From positions 1-64,000 of the forward strand of contig CACYRS010000032.1 of NCBI GenBank assembly GCA_902776935.1: a stretch of DNA of 64,000 nt, given 5' to 3'. Under the pieces are notes generated by a model, which made no database searches, was not told the origin of the DNA, and was given only the letters and a program-made list of their open reading frames with translations. Each line of letters begins with the position of its first letter. The stretch's first letter is position 1. Shown piece after piece: positions 19,390 through 29,182 of the stretch. The DNA is from an uncultured Prevotellaceae bacterium. GTDB lineage: Bacteria > Bacteroidota > Bacteroidia > Bacteroidales > Bacteroidaceae. The position numbers and the translations under genes were made by a program.

Positions 19390-20931
19390 ATGATTAAAGC
19401 ATTTGATAATTTCGAGATTTGGTGGGTAACAGGTGCACAGCTTCTTTACGGAGGCGACGCAGTAGTTGCAGTTGACGGACATTCTAAGGAGATGGTTGCC
19501 GGTCTCAACGACAGCGGCATCATCCCCATCAAGGTAGTATATAAGGGCACAGCCAACAGTTCTAAGGAAGTAGAGGATGTGATGAAGGCAGCCAACAACG
19601 ACGCAAAGTGTGTTGGTATCATCACCTGGATGCACACCTTCTCACCTGCTAAGATGTGGATCAAGGGTCTTCAGGCCCTGCAGAAGCCGCTGCTCCATTT
19701 CCACACACAGTATAACGCCGAGATCCCCTGGGCAACGATGGATATGGACTTCATGAACCTGAACCAGAGTGCTCACGGCGATATCGAGTTCGGACATATC
19801 TGCACTCGCATGCGTGTTCCCCGCAAGGTGGTTTGCGGTTACTGGAAAGACGAGGCTGCCCAGAAGCAGATTGCCGTTTGGGCTCGCGTAGCTGCCGGTG
19901 TGGCTGATGCCAAGAACGTTCGCTGTCTGATGTTCGGTATGAACATGAACAACGTAGCTGTTACCGATGGTGACCGCGTGGAGTTCGAGCAGCGCTTAGG
20001 ATATCACGTTGACTACTATCCAGTATCTTCTCTGATGGAGTACTTCAAGAAGGTTACTGATGCAGAGGCTGATGCGCTCGTTGAAGAATACAAGAAGCTC
20101 TATACCATCAAGATCGACGAGAGTGGTGAGCAGGTTTACTGGGAGAAGGTGAAGAATGCTGCCAAGGCTGAGATTGCTCTGCGTCGCGTATTGAAGGACG
20201 AGGGTGCTACAGCTTTCACCACCAACTTCGACGACCTTGGTGATGCCGATATCGATGCACCTGATTTCTGCGGATTCGACCAGATTCCTGGCCTCGCTTC
20301 TCAGCGTCTGATGGCCGAGGGTATCGGTTTCGGAGCCGAGGGTGACTGGAAGACAGCTTGTCTGTATCGTTCTCTCTGGGTTATCCAGCAGGGTATGCCT
20401 ACAGGTTGCTCATTCCTCGAGGACTACACTCTTAACTTCGCAGGCGACCGCAGTTCTTGCCTCCAGAGCCACATGCTCGAGGTTTGTCCGCTCATCGCTT
20501 CCGACAAGCCCAAGCTCGAGGTTCACTTCCTCGGCATCGGTATCCGCAAGCAGCAGACAGCCCGTCTGGTGTTCACCTCAAAGACAGGTCGTGGTATAAA
20601 GGCCACCGTTGTAGACCTCGGAAACCGCTTCCGTCTTATTTCTCAGGAGGTAGAGTGCATTGAGCCGAAGCCTATGCCGAATCTGCCTGTTGCCAGCGCT
20701 CTCTGGGTTCCACAGCCTACATTCGAGATCGGTGCTGGTGCATGGATCCTTGCCGGTGGTACTCACCACAGCGCCTTCTCTTACGACATCACCGAGGAGT
20801 ACTGGGAGGACTTTGCTGAGATGACAGGTATCGAGTATGTCAAGATCAACAAGGAGACCAAGACCTATGAGTTCAAGCAGCAGCTCCAGAACAACGAGAT
20901 TTATTACATGTTGAATAAAGCATTGAGATAA
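19390..20931 (+). CDS. araA: L-arabinose isomerase
   Basis: AraA converts L-arabinose to L-ribulose, the first step inside the cell. The 513-aa protein has the four expected metal-binding residues in context: Glu in GFGAEGDWK, Glu in CSFLEDYTLNF, His in CLQSHMLEVCP and His in GGTHHSAFSY. N-terminal marks are WWVTGAQLLYGG and WMHTFSPAKMWI. Length is as usual (about 500). The next gene (kinase) starts one base after the stop. Confidence 0.97.
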   Translation: MIKAFDNFEIWWVTGAQLLYGGDAVVAVDGHSKEMVAGLNDSGIIPIKVVYKGTANSSKEVEDVMKAANNDAKCVGIITWMHTFSPAKMWIKGLQALQKPLLHFHTQYNAEIPWATMDMDFMNLNQSAHGDIEFGHICTRMRVPRKVVCGYWKDEAAQKQIAVWARVAAGVADAKNVRCLMFGMNMNNVAVTDGDRVEFEQRLGYHVDYYPVSSLMEYFKKVTDAEADALVEEYKKLYTIKIDESGEQVYWEKVKNAAKAEIALRRVLKDEGATAFTTNFDDLGDADIDAPDFCGFDQIPGLASQRLMAEGIGFGAEGDWKTACLYRSLWVIQQGMPTGCSFLEDYTLNFAGDRSSCLQSHMLEVCPLIASDKPKLEVHFLGIGIRKQQTARLVFTSKTGRGIKATVVDLGNRFRLISQEVECIEPKPMPNLPVASALWVPQPTFEIGAGAWILAGGTHHSAFSYDITEEYWEDFAEMTGIEYVKINKETKTYEFKQQLQNNEIYYMLNKALR

Positions 20932-20932
20932 T

Positions 20933-22522
20933 ATGACAGCAAAACAGACTATAGAAGCAGGTAAGGCCATACTCGGTATCGAGTTTGGCTCTACCCGCAT
21001 CAAGGCCGTCCTCATCGATGAGGAAAATAAGCCCATAGCACAGGGCTCACACGAGTGGGAGAATCAGCTGGTGGATGGTCTCTGGACCTACTCTACCGAA
21101 GCTATCTGGTACGGACTTCAGGACTGCTATGCCGACCTCCGCAAGGATGTTCAGAAGCAGTACGACTGCGAGATTGAGGCCCTCGCTGCCATCGGTTTCT
21201 CAGCCATGATGCACGGCTACATGGCCTTCAACGAGAAGCAGGAAATACTTGTGCCCTTCCGCACCTGGCGTAACACCAACACAGGTAAGGCGGCTGCCGA
21301 GCTCTCTAAGCTCTTCAACTACAACATTCCTCTCCGTTGGAGCATTAGTCATCTCTATGAGGCTATCCTCGACAACGAGGAGCACGTCAGCGACATCAAG
21401 TATCTCACTACCCTCGCAGGCTATGTTCACTGGCAAGTAACAGGTCAGTTCGTTCTTGGCGTTGGAGATGCATCAGGTATGATTCCTGTTGATTCCGCAA
21501 CCAAGACCTACGACTCAGAGATGGTTAAAAAGTTTGACGAACTCGTCGCACCAAAGGGATTCTCTTGGAAACTGCTCGACATCCTTCCTAAGTCTCTTAA
21601 CGCAGGCGAGAACGCAGGATTCCTAACACCAGAGGGAGCCAAGAAGCTTGACGTCAGCGGACACCTGAAAGCTGGTATCCCCGTTTGTCCTCCTGAGGGT
21701 GACGCAGGAACAGGAATGGTTGCCACCAACGCTGTTAAGCAACGTACAGGTAACGTCAGCGCAGGTACATCATCATTCTCTATGATTGTACTCGAGAAGC
21801 CTCTGAGCAAGCCTTACGAGATGATTGACATGGTGACCACACCTGACGGTAGTCTCGTAGCCATGGTACATTGCAACAACTGTACCAGCGACATCAACGC
21901 TTGGGTAAATCTCTTTAAGGAATATCAGCAACTTCTTGGAATTGAAGTTGATATGAACCAACTCTACGGCAAGCTCTTTAATAAGGCTCTTGAGGGTGAT
22001 ACCGACTGTGGAGGCCTGATGGCATACAACTACGTTAGTGGTGAGCCTGTGACAGGTCTGCAGGAGGGGCGTCCTATGTTTGTACGCTCTGCCAACGATA
22101 AGTTCAACCTCGCCAACTTTATGCGTGCTCACCTCTATGGTGCTATCGGTGTACTGAAGATCGGTAACGACATACTCTTCAAGGAAGAGATGATACGCGT
22201 CGACCGCATTACAGGTCATGGTGGTTACTTCAAGACTCCTGGCGTAGGTCAGCGAATGTTGGCAGCTGCTCTAAACTCTCCTATCTCTGTGATGGAGACA
22301 GCAGGCGAAGGTGGTGCATGGGGTATTGCACTGCTCGCAGGTTACACAGTGAATAATCCTGACAAACTGAGTCTCGCTGATTATCTTGAGAAGGTTGTCT
22401 TTGCAGGTAATACCGGTGTCAGCATCGCTCCTACCGCCGAGGATGTTGCCGGCTTCGAGAAGTATATCGAAAACTACAAGAAGTGTCTGCCTATCGAACA
22501 GGCTGCAGTAGATAATAAATAA
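20933..22522 (+). CDS. FGGY-family kinase, probable L-ribulokinase
   Basis: This 529-aa ASKHA-fold kinase begins with the phosphate motif [15 protein letters not shown] and has the second phosphate motif [13 protein letters not shown] and the adenosine region [13 protein letters not shown]. It should phosphorylate L-ribulose to L-ribulose 5-phosphate, since it is placed between araA and abfA. It resembles the xylulokinase-like kinases that replace the classical AraB in Bacteroidetes, so the role rests on context. The ATG lies one base after the araA stop. Confidence 0.85.
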   Translation: MTAKQTIEAGKAILGIEFGSTRIKAVLIDEENKPIAQGSHEWENQLVDGLWTYSTEAIWYGLQDCYADLRKDVQKQYDCEIEALAAIGFSAMMHGYMAFNEKQEILVPFRTWRNTNTGKAAAELSKLFNYNIPLRWSISHLYEAILDNEEHVSDIKYLTTLAGYVHWQVTGQFVLGVGDASGMIPVDSATKTYDSEMVKKFDELVAPKGFSWKLLDILPKSLNAGENAGFLTPEGAKKLDVSGHLKAGIPVCPPEGDAGTGMVATNAVKQRTGNVSAGTSSFSMIVLEKPLSKPYEMIDMVTTPDGSLVAMVHCNNCTSDINAWVNLFKEYQQLLGIEVDMNQLYGKLFNKALEGDTDCGGLMAYNYVSGEPVTGLQEGRPMFVRSANDKFNLANFMRAHLYGAIGVLKIGNDILFKEEMIRVDRITGHGGYFKTPGVGQRMLAAALNSPISVMETAGEGGAWGIALLAGYTVNNPDKLSLADYLEKVVFAGNTGVSIAPTAEDVAGFEKYIENYKKCLPIEQAAVDNK

Positions 22523-22533
22523 AGTATTTATAT

Positions 22534-24120
22534 ATGAGAAAAGTATTAGTATTAGCACTCTCTGCTTTTGCCCTGAGCGTATCTGCTGCTGACAACGTAA
22601 AGGCAACGATCCACGCCGACAAGGAAGGAGCAAAAATCAACAAGGAAATCTACGGCCAGTTCTCTGAGCACCTCGGAAGCTGTATATATGGCGGTCTCTG
22701 GGTAGGTGAAAACTCTCAGATTCCCAACATCAACGGCTATCGCAAGGATGTATTCGAGGCTCTGAAGGCTCTTAAGATCCCTGTACTGCGTTGGCCTGGC
22801 GGTTGCTTTGCCGACGACTACCACTGGATGGACGGTATCGGCCCCAAGTCACAGCGTCCCTCTCTGCGTAACAACAACTGGGGTGGCACCATCGAGGACA
22901 ACTCCTTCGGTACACATGAGTTCCTGAACCTCTGCGAGATGCTCGACTGCGAACCTTATATCTCTGGTAACGTTGGTTCCGGCACCGTTAAGGAGATGGC
23001 TCAGTGGGTAGAGTACATGACCAGCGACGGCGATACCCCTATGGCCCGTCTGCGTCGTCAGAATGGCCGCGAAAAGGCCTGGAAGGTAAAGTACTTCGGA
23101 ATCGGCAACGAGGCCTGGGGCTGTGGCGGTAACATGAGTCCCGAGTACTACAGCGACGAGTTCCGCAAGTTCAATACCTACCTCCGCGATCAGGGCGACA
23201 ACAAGCTCTACCGCATCGCTTCTGGTGCCAGCGACTACGACTACAAATGGACTGACGTTTGTATGGACAAGATCGGAGGCCGCATGCAGGGTATCTCTCT
23301 CCACTACTATACCTGCACAGGCTGGGACGGTCCTAAGGGCTCTGCCATCAACTTCGACAACGACCAGTATTACTGGGCTCTCGGCAAGTGTCTTGAGATC
23401 GAGGAAGTCATCAAGAAGCACAAGGCCATCATGGATAAAAAGGATCCCAAGGGCCGCATCGGTCTGCTCGTTGACGAGTGGGGCACATGGTGGGATGAGG
23501 AGCCAGGCACAATCTCCGGCCACCTCTACCAGCAGAATGCTCTCCGCGATGCTTTCGTAGCCGCCCTGAGCCTCAACGTTTTCCATAAATACACAGACCG
23601 CGTGAAGATGGCCAACATCGCCCAGGTGGTAAACGTGCTTCAGTCGATGATCCTCACCGATCAGGAGGGTACAGGCCACATGGTGCTCACACCGACCTAC
23701 CACGTTTTCGAGATGTACACCCCGTTCCAGGAGGCCACCTTCCTGCCCCTTGACCTCGAGAGTGAGGTAGTACAGTGCAGCAAGGAGTACTTCAAGGAGA
23801 AAGCCAACACCGCAGATAACAGCACACGACCCTGCCCTCTTCTCTCTGCATCAGCAGCTAAGACTAAGAATGGCAACATTGTGCTCGCCATCACCAACGT
23901 CTCTCTTGACAAGGCTCAGACCATCGAGTTCGCTATCGACGGTTTCAAGGCCAAGAATGTCAGCGGTCGCATCCTCACCTCCAAGAATGTAGCCGACTTC
24001 AACGACTTCAAGAATCCCGATGTCGTATCTCCAAAGGAGTATAAAAATGCAAAGATCAAGAAGGGAGTCCTTACTGTTAACGTTCCCGCAAAATCTATCA
24101 TCGTATTAAATATTAACTAA
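22534..24120 (+). CDS. Alpha-L-arabinofuranosidase, GH51
   Basis: The enzyme removes arabinofuranose side chains from arabinan or arabinoxylan oligosaccharides. The 528-aa protein has a Sec signal peptide ([16 protein letters not shown], cleavage near residue 18) without a lipobox, so it is likely periplasmic. GH51 marks are [25 protein letters not shown], the acid/base Glu in [11 protein letters not shown] and the nucleophile Glu in [14 protein letters not shown]. It delivers free arabinose to the symporter of the same operon. It starts 12 bases after the kinase stop. Confidence 0.93.
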   Translation: MRKVLVLALSAFALSVSAADNVKATIHADKEGAKINKEIYGQFSEHLGSCIYGGLWVGENSQIPNINGYRKDVFEALKALKIPVLRWPGGCFADDYHWMDGIGPKSQRPSLRNNNWGGTIEDNSFGTHEFLNLCEMLDCEPYISGNVGSGTVKEMAQWVEYMTSDGDTPMARLRRQNGREKAWKVKYFGIGNEAWGCGGNMSPEYYSDEFRKFNTYLRDQGDNKLYRIASGASDYDYKWTDVCMDKIGGRMQGISLHYYTCTGWDGPKGSAINFDNDQYYWALGKCLEIEEVIKKHKAIMDKKDPKGRIGLLVDEWGTWWDEEPGTISGHLYQQNALRDAFVAALSLNVFHKYTDRVKMANIAQVVNVLQSMILTDQEGTGHMVLTPTYHVFEMYTPFQEATFLPLDLESEVVQCSKEYFKEKANTADNSTRPCPLLSASAAKTKNGNIVLAITNVSLDKAQTIEFAIDGFKAKNVSGRILTSKNVADFNDFKNPDVVSPKEYKNAKIKKGVLTVNVPAKSIIVLNIN

Positions 24121-24144
24121 TTAATTTAATTAAACAAACTTATT

Positions 24145-26157
24145 ATGAACGACAACAAAGTTATGAATCGTGCAGCGGACAATATCCGTATCCTTGCTGC
24201 TTCAATGGTTGAGAAGGCTAAGTCTGGTCACCCAGGTGGTGCTATGGGTGGTGCTGACTTTATCAACACTCTCTACTCAGAATTCCTCGTTTACGATCCT
24301 GAGAATCCCGCATGGGAGGGCCGCGACCGTTTCTTCCTCGATCCTGGTCACATGGCTCCAATGCTCTACAGCCAGCTGGCTCTCATCGGCAAGTATACTC
24401 TCGAGGATCTGAAGAATCTTCGCCAGTGGGGTTCTGTTACCCCTGGTCACCCAGAGCGCGAGCTTGAGCGTGGCATCGAGAACACCTCTGGTCCTCTCGG
24501 TCAGGGTCATTGCTTCGCTGTTGGTGCTGCCATCGCTGCTAAGTTCCTGAAGGCTCGTCTGGGCAACGTTATGAATCAGACCATCTATGCATACATCTCT
24601 GACGGTGGTGTGCAGGAGGAAATCTCTCAGGGTGCAGGCCGTATCGCCGGTAATCTCGGTCTTGACAATCTGATTATGTTCTACGACGCCAATGACATCC
24701 AGCTCTCTACACGCACAGAGGTTGTTACCTGCGAGGATACAGCCAAGAAGTACGAGGCATGGGGATGGTTCGTTCAGAAGATCGACGGTAACGATGTCGA
24801 CCAGATCCGCGAGGCCATCAAGAAGGCTCAGGCTGAGAAGGAGCGTCCAAGTCTGATCATCGGTCATTGTGTGATGGGTAAGGGTGCCCGCAAGGCTGAC
24901 AACAGCTCTTACGAGTCAAACTGCGCTACCCACGGTGCTCCTCTCGGTGGCGATGCTTACATCAACACTATGAAGAACCTGGGTGCTGATCCTGAGAACC
25001 CGTTCCAGATTTTCCCAGAGGTTCAGGAGCTCTATGCAAAGCGTGCTGAGGAACTGAAGAAGATCTGCGCTGAGCGTTATGCTGAGAAGGCTGAGTGGGC
25101 AAAGGGTCATCCTGAGCAGGCTAAGCAGCTCGAGGAGTGGTTCAGCGGCAAGGCTCCAAAGATTGACTGGAGCAAGGTTGAGCAGAAGGCTGGCAGCGCT
25201 ACACGTAGTGCTTCTGCAGCTGTTCTTGGTCAGCTGGCTGAGCAGGTGCCCAACATGATCTGCGCATCTGCCGACCTGAGCAACTCTGACAATACCAACG
25301 GCTTCCTGAAGAAGACCAAGGACCTCGTTCGTGGCGACTTCAGCGGTGCATTCTTCGAGGCTGGTGTTGCTGAGCTCACCATGGCTTGCTGCTGTATCGG
25401 TATGGCTCTGCACGGTGGTGTCATCCCTGCTTGCGGTACCTTCTTCGTATTCTCTGACTACATGAAGCCCGCCGTTCGTATGGCTGCCCTGATGGAGCTC
25501 CCAGTTAAGTTCATCTGGACTCACGATGCATTCCGCGTTGGTGAGGACGGTCCTACCCACGAGCCTGTTGAGCAGGAGGCACAGATCCGTCTGATGGAGA
25601 AGCTGAAGAACCACCACGGCAAGAACTCTGTACTCGTAGTTCGTCCTGCCGATGCTGAGGAGACAACCGTTTGCTGGCGTATGGCTATGGAGAACATCGA
25701 TACTCCTACAGCTCTCATCTTCTCTCGTCAGAACATTGAGATGCTGCCAGAGGGTAACGACTACACACAGGCCACTAAGGGTGCTTATGTTGTAGCTGGC
25801 TCAGACGAGGACTACGATGTAATCCTGCTTGCTTCAGGTTCTGAGGTTTCTACTCTCGAGGCAGGTGCTAAGCTGCTTGCTGCCGATGGTATCAAGACTC
25901 GCGTGGTTAGCGTTCCTTCTGAAGGTCTGTTCCGCGCTCAGAGCAAGGAGTATCAGCAGAGCGTTCTGCCCGCTGGTAAGAAGAAGTTCGGTCTGACAGC
26001 TGGTCTGCCTGTAAACCTCGAGGGTCTCGTAGGTGCCGACGGTACTGTCTGGGGTCTCGAGAGCTTCGGTTTCTCTGCTCCTTACAAGGTGCTCGATGAG
26101 AAGCTCGGCTTCACAGGTGAGAATGTTTACAACCAGGTAAAGAAACTGCTCGCATAA
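24145..26157 (+). CDS. tkt: Transketolase
   Basis: Transketolase moves two-carbon units between pentose and other sugar phosphates, using thiamine diphosphate. The 670-aa protein has the N-terminal HPGGAMGGADF, the TPP/Mg region SDGGVQEEISQGAG with FYDANDIQLS, the middle pyrimidine-binding domain (ACGTFFVFSDYMKPAVR, THDAFRVGEDGPTHEPVEQ) and a C-terminal domain. Length is normal. Placed in the arabinose operon it takes xylulose 5-phosphate from araD. It ends TAATG, sharing a base with rpiB. Confidence 0.96.
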   Translation: MNDNKVMNRAADNIRILAASMVEKAKSGHPGGAMGGADFINTLYSEFLVYDPENPAWEGRDRFFLDPGHMAPMLYSQLALIGKYTLEDLKNLRQWGSVTPGHPERELERGIENTSGPLGQGHCFAVGAAIAAKFLKARLGNVMNQTIYAYISDGGVQEEISQGAGRIAGNLGLDNLIMFYDANDIQLSTRTEVVTCEDTAKKYEAWGWFVQKIDGNDVDQIREAIKKAQAEKERPSLIIGHCVMGKGARKADNSSYESNCATHGAPLGGDAYINTMKNLGADPENPFQIFPEVQELYAKRAEELKKICAERYAEKAEWAKGHPEQAKQLEEWFSGKAPKIDWSKVEQKAGSATRSASAAVLGQLAEQVPNMICASADLSNSDNTNGFLKKTKDLVRGDFSGAFFEAGVAELTMACCCIGMALHGGVIPACGTFFVFSDYMKPAVRMAALMELPVKFIWTHDAFRVGEDGPTHEPVEQEAQIRLMEKLKNHHGKNSVLVVRPADAEETTVCWRMAMENIDTPTALIFSRQNIEMLPEGNDYTQATKGAYVVAGSDEDYDVILLASGSEVSTLEAGAKLLAADGIKTRVVSVPSEGLFRAQSKEYQQSVLPAGKKKFGLTAGLPVNLEGLVGADGTVWGLESFGFSAPYKVLDEKLGFTGENVYNQVKKLLA

Positions 26158-26600
26158 TGGAAGTAAAGACAGTAGGTGTAGCCTGTGATCACGCAGGCTA
26201 CCCATTAAAACAGTTCGTTCTCCAGTATCTTGAGGAGAAAGGTTATCCTGTAAAGGACTATGGTACCTGGAGCGATGCCTCAGTAGACTATCCCGACTTC
26301 GGTCATGCTCTTGCTGAGGGTATCGAGAGTGGTGAGGTTTATCCTGGCATAGCTATCTGCGGCTCTGGCGAGGGTATCTCCATCACCCTTAACAAGCATC
26401 AGAAGGTGCGTGCCGGCTTGTGCTGGATTCCTGAGATTGCTCATCTTATCCGTCAGCACAACGATGCTAACGTTCTTGTGATGCCAGGTCGTTTCATCGA
26501 CAACAACATGGCTCGTAAGATTATGGATGAGTTCTTTACTGCAACCTTCGAAGGCGGTCGCCATCAGAAGCGCGTAGACAAGATTCCGGTTAGTAAGTAA
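26157..26600 (+). CDS. rpiB: Ribose-5-phosphate isomerase B
   Basis: RpiB interconverts ribose 5-phosphate and ribulose 5-phosphate. The 147-aa protein shows the RpiB fold marks: VACDHAGYPLKQFV, DYPDFGHALAEGIE, the catalytic Cys in AICGSGEGISI, and DNNMARKIMDEFF. Its ATG overlaps the transketolase stop (TAATG), so the two are translationally coupled. It is the last gene of the arabinose operon and is followed by a strong terminator. Confidence 0.95.
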   Translation: MEVKTVGVACDHAGYPLKQFVLQYLEEKGYPVKDYGTWSDASVDYPDFGHALAEGIESGEVYPGIAICGSGEGISITLNKHQKVRAGLCWIPEIAHLIRQHNDANVLVMPGRFIDNNMARKIMDEFFTATFEGGRHQKRVDKIPVSK

Positions 26601-26621
26601 TCTCGCCTTACTTTAAATAAG

Positions 26622-26652
26622 AAAATCCCGCCAGGTTGGCGGGATTTTTTTA
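26622..26652. terminator. Bidirectional terminator between rpiB and the permease gene
   Basis: AAATCCCGCC and GGCGGGATTT form a GC-rich 10-bp stem with loop AGGTT, followed by seven T bases on the plus strand and preceded by an A run that serves the minus strand. The stop codon of the convergent permease lies inside the T tract. Confidence 0.85.
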
Positions 26653-27981
26653 TATAAAGAGATACTTACATATAAACAGTATCGTCAATATCCACATCGT
26701 TATCGAGATGTACTTGAACTTACCAGCTACTGCATGGCAGATCACATAAGAGATGACACCGATGAGGATACCGTCGCTGATGCTGTAAGCCAGAGGCATC
26801 ATGATGATGGTAAGGAATGCGGGGATGGCTCTGCGGTAGTCTTCCCAATGGATGCGCCTTACGGCAGGCATCATCATCACACCCACGATGATAAGAGCGG
26901 GGGCTGTGGCTGCGCTGGGGATGGCCAGGAACAGCGGACTGAAGAAGAGCGCCAGAGCAAAGCAGATGGCTGTAGAGAAGGCTGTCAGACCAGTACGACC
27001 GCCCTCGCCCACTCCAGAGGCACTCTCGACATAGGTGGTGGTGGTAGATGTTCCCAGACAAGCTCCACAGACGGTAGCCACAGAGTCGGCCATAAACATC
27101 TTGTCGATACCGGGGATATCGTCGCGCTTGGCCTGCTGGTCGGCCATTCCTCCACCCTGATGCACTCCGATGATGGTACCCATCGTGTCGAACATGTCGA
27201 TAAAGAGGAATGTGAATACCACTACGAGCATGTCGAAGCTCAGCACATGACTCCACTCAAACTTGAAGAATATAGGCTCTACGCTGTCAGGAACCGACAC
27301 TAAGCCGTTAAGTTTGGTGATAGCCTCGCCCGTTGACGGGTCTTTGATAACCAGTCCGAGGAGCGTCGTGGCCAGGATTCCCCAGAGGATGCCTCCACGA
27401 ACCTTTGCCATCACCAGACCGGCGGTGACAAACAGACCTATCATCGCCAGCAGGGCCGTTCCCTCGGTAATCTTTCCCAGGCCTACCAACGTGGCATCGT
27501 TGTTGACGATGATGCCTGAGTTCTGCATTCCGATAAAGGCGATAAACAGTCCGATACCGGCTCCGATGGCTTTGTTAAGCGTGCCGGGAATAGCCTTCAG
27601 CAACAGGCTGCGCACCTTTGTTACTGTAAGGATGACGAAGATGAGACCCTCGAGCAACACGGCGGTAAGTGCAAACTGCCAGGTGTAGCCCATTCCCAGG
27701 CAGACGGTATAGACGAAGAAAGCGTTAAGACCCATACCTGGAGCCAGGGCAAACGGTTTCTTTGCATAGAGAGCCATCACCAATGTGCCTACGATGGCAG
27801 CCAGGGCCGTAGCCGTGAACACACTTCCGCCGGGCATGCCTGGCAGGGCGCTGAAGATGGCAGGGTTGACGGCCAGGATATAGGCCATGGTAAGGAATGT
27901 GGTGATGCCCGCCATTATCTCCGTGCGGACATTGTGCTTCTGAGAATCGAAGCCAAAGATTTTCTCTACAAAAGCGTTCAT
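26650..27981 (-). CDS. NCS2-family purine permease (AzgA/GhxP type)
   Basis: This 443-aa protein has about 12-14 membrane helices and the AzgA-branch marks: the N-terminal GFDSQKHNVRTEIMAGITTF, FALAPGMGLNAFFVYT and MFDTMGTIIGVHQ. Such permeases import hypoxanthine, guanine or adenine with H+. The exact purine cannot be told. The gene is convergent with the arabinose operon and 23 bases downstream of the lipoprotein gene, so both may form a short operon. Confidence 0.88.
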   Translation of the reverse strand: MNAFVEKIFGFDSQKHNVRTEIMAGITTFLTMAYILAVNPAIFSALPGMPGGSVFTATALAAIVGTLVMALYAKKPFALAPGMGLNAFFVYTVCLGMGYTWQFALTAVLLEGLIFVILTVTKVRSLLLKAIPGTLNKAIGAGIGLFIAFIGMQNSGIIVNNDATLVGLGKITEGTALLAMIGLFVTAGLVMAKVRGGILWGILATTLLGLVIKDPSTGEAITKLNGLVSVPDSVEPIFFKFEWSHVLSFDMLVVVFTFLFIDMFDTMGTIIGVHQGGGMADQQAKRDDIPGIDKMFMADSVATVCGACLGTSTTTTYVESASGVGEGGRTGLTAFSTAICFALALFFSPLFLAIPSAATAPALIIVGVMMMPAVRRIHWEDYRRAIPAFLTIIMMPLAYSISDGILIGVISYVICHAVAGKFKYISITMWILTILFICKYLFI

Positions 27982-28004
27982 GATATTTTTTATTTTTTAT
28001 TTTT

Positions 28005-28541
28005 TTATTTCTTATTTACTTCAAACCCTCTCACCCACTCTTTGAGTAGCTCCACGGCATCCTCGTGTTCAGGATAATACCTCAGCATCACCGTCACCTG
28101 TCTGAGCGAGTCGCTGTCGAGTACCTTTCCATAGTATTCCCACTTGTCGTCGGTTCCCTGGAGGATGCTGTAGTCGTCGCCCACATCCACCAGGTCGGCT
28201 CCCATGCCCATCATCGTCTGACCTGAGCTGCGCATCATGCCCTGGATAGAGTCGACCATCACGGATATCGACACGTCGTCCATCATAAAGAGCTCCTGCA
28301 TGCCGACGTTTTCTGACAGATTCTGATGCACCAGGAAGGAGGGATAGTTGATGTCGAGGTTCAACCTGTTGCTGTGATATTTCTGTAGCTTGTAGTTGCC
28401 CATGCGTATTGCAATACTGTCGGCTCCTGTCACCTCGCTGACATAGGCCCTTGGCTGATTCTGGCCACCGTCGCATCCGATGCAAGCCAGCAGCAATCCC
28501 ATGCCGCACACAAAAAATAATAGTTCTTTCTTCATTATCAT
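28005..28541 (-). CDS. Lipoprotein of unknown function
   Basis: From the ATG at 28541 the 178-aa product begins MIMKKELLFFVCGMGLLLAC, a lipoprotein signal with LLAC (Cys in the lipobox). The frame stays open much further upstream to 28934, but a perfect -7 box (28563-28570) sits 22 bases before this ATG, which argues for the shorter gene. The mature part is acidic and ends VRGFEVNKK. I recognise no family. ATG 28535 is an alternative start. Confidence 0.7.
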   Translation of the reverse strand: MIMKKELLFFVCGMGLLLACIGCDGGQNQPRAYVSEVTGADSIAIRMGNYKLQKYHSNRLNLDINYPSFLVHQNLSENVGMQELFMMDDVSISVMVDSIQGMMRSSGQTMMGMGADLVDVGDDYSILQGTDDKWEYYGKVLDSDSLRQVTVMLRYYPEHEDAVELLKEWVRGFEVNKK

Positions 28542-28562
28542 CTGACAAACACTTTCATGATG

Positions 28563-28570
28563 CAAAGATA
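28563..28570 (-). promoter_or_regulatory. -7 box of the lipoprotein gene
   Basis: The complement reads TATCTTTG, a perfect -7 match, 22 bases before ATG 28541. It sits inside the longer reading frame and therefore supports the internal start. Confidence 0.65.
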
Positions 28571-28724
28571 CAAAATTTATCTCAAACAGCCAAAGTTTTT
28601 TATCATATAGTTTATTTTTCCGGCTTTGCAGCCTCATGAGTCTGCACGTGCGGTGCCCAGGAATGCGCAAGTGTAGTCTCCTAGAGTTCGCGAATGCAAA
28701 ACCAAAAGCCCTCACTTGACGGGA

Positions 28725-28850
28725 AAACATCGGAACGAAGGGTTCGTAGTTGTCTTTTGATACCTGTGAGAGCAAGATTTTGATGCATTCTGTGCCCTTA
28801 CCGAGTGCCGGCATCGCGTGCGCCTTTGATTTTGAAATGTCGTATCTCAT
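28725..28850 (-). pseudogene. Possible gene remnant, N-terminal fragment
   Basis: The minus-strand frame from ATG 28850 reads MRYDISKSKAHAMPALGKGT and continues LLSQVSKDNYEPFVPMF before the text changes character near 28725 (next comes ANSRRLHLRIPGHRTC). The first 42 residues look like real protein N-terminus; from memory they recall the start of Bacteroidetes DUF3987/primase-like proteins. The continuation runs through a promoter into the lipoprotein gene, so this is probably a broken leftover. The rest of the 28542-29182 gap holds a long inverted repeat and the C1 peptidase promoter. Confidence 0.3.
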
Positions 28851-28889
28851 TGATTTTCTGCTTTTTAGATAAATTATGAATGGCTGAGC

Positions 28890-29036
28890 GTTACAGTTAC
28901 AGTTGTTACAGTTATTTTTTGAGAGGGTATCCACATCTTTAATTCTACATATAACTATCTATATACCAATTAGTTATATAATATACAAAGAGTAATGTAC
29001 CCCCCATTTTTTAATTGTAACAACTGTAACTGTAAC
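28890..29036. repeat. 21-bp perfect inverted repeat around an AT-rich 105-bp spacer
   Basis: GTTACAGTTACAGTTGTTAC plus A (28890-28910) and its exact reverse complement (29016-29036) flank an AT-rich segment. Each arm is itself built of GTTACA units. The spacer holds no gene. It may be a regulator site, a small mobile-element remnant or part of the remnant gene's control region. Confidence 0.75.
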
Positions 29037-29123
29037 ACATCGTCCATCTTCTACCTTTGTACTTTTTCTCTATAAGGCTCTCGAGTGCCCAGACCAATAC
29101 TCCAGAAAATAATCAGCAAAAAG

Positions 29124-29155
29124 TTTGGAAATATCGGAAAAACCTTCTATCTTTG
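29124..29155 (+). promoter_or_regulatory. Promoter of the C1 peptidase gene
   Basis: TTTG (29124-29127) and TATCTTTG (29148-29155) are 20 bases apart, a full Bacteroidetes promoter. The box ends 28 bases before the ATG at 29183, which fixes that start over earlier in-frame codons. Confidence 0.75.
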
Positions 29156-29182
29156 TGGGCAAATATTTATATTCTTATTTAT

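Noticed and set aside
22849..23703. 284-aa minus-strand frame opposite the GH51 gene
   Set aside because: It overlaps a well-marked enzyme on the plus strand. The open frame follows from its codon use.
26734..27303. 189-aa plus-strand frame inside the purine permease
   Set aside because: His/Asp-rich text with no family likeness, wholly inside a clear membrane protein gene.
28005..28934. One 309-aa gene for the whole minus-strand frame
   Set aside because: A -7 box lies inside it just before a lipoprotein signal peptide, and the upstream text changes character and looks like a remnant.
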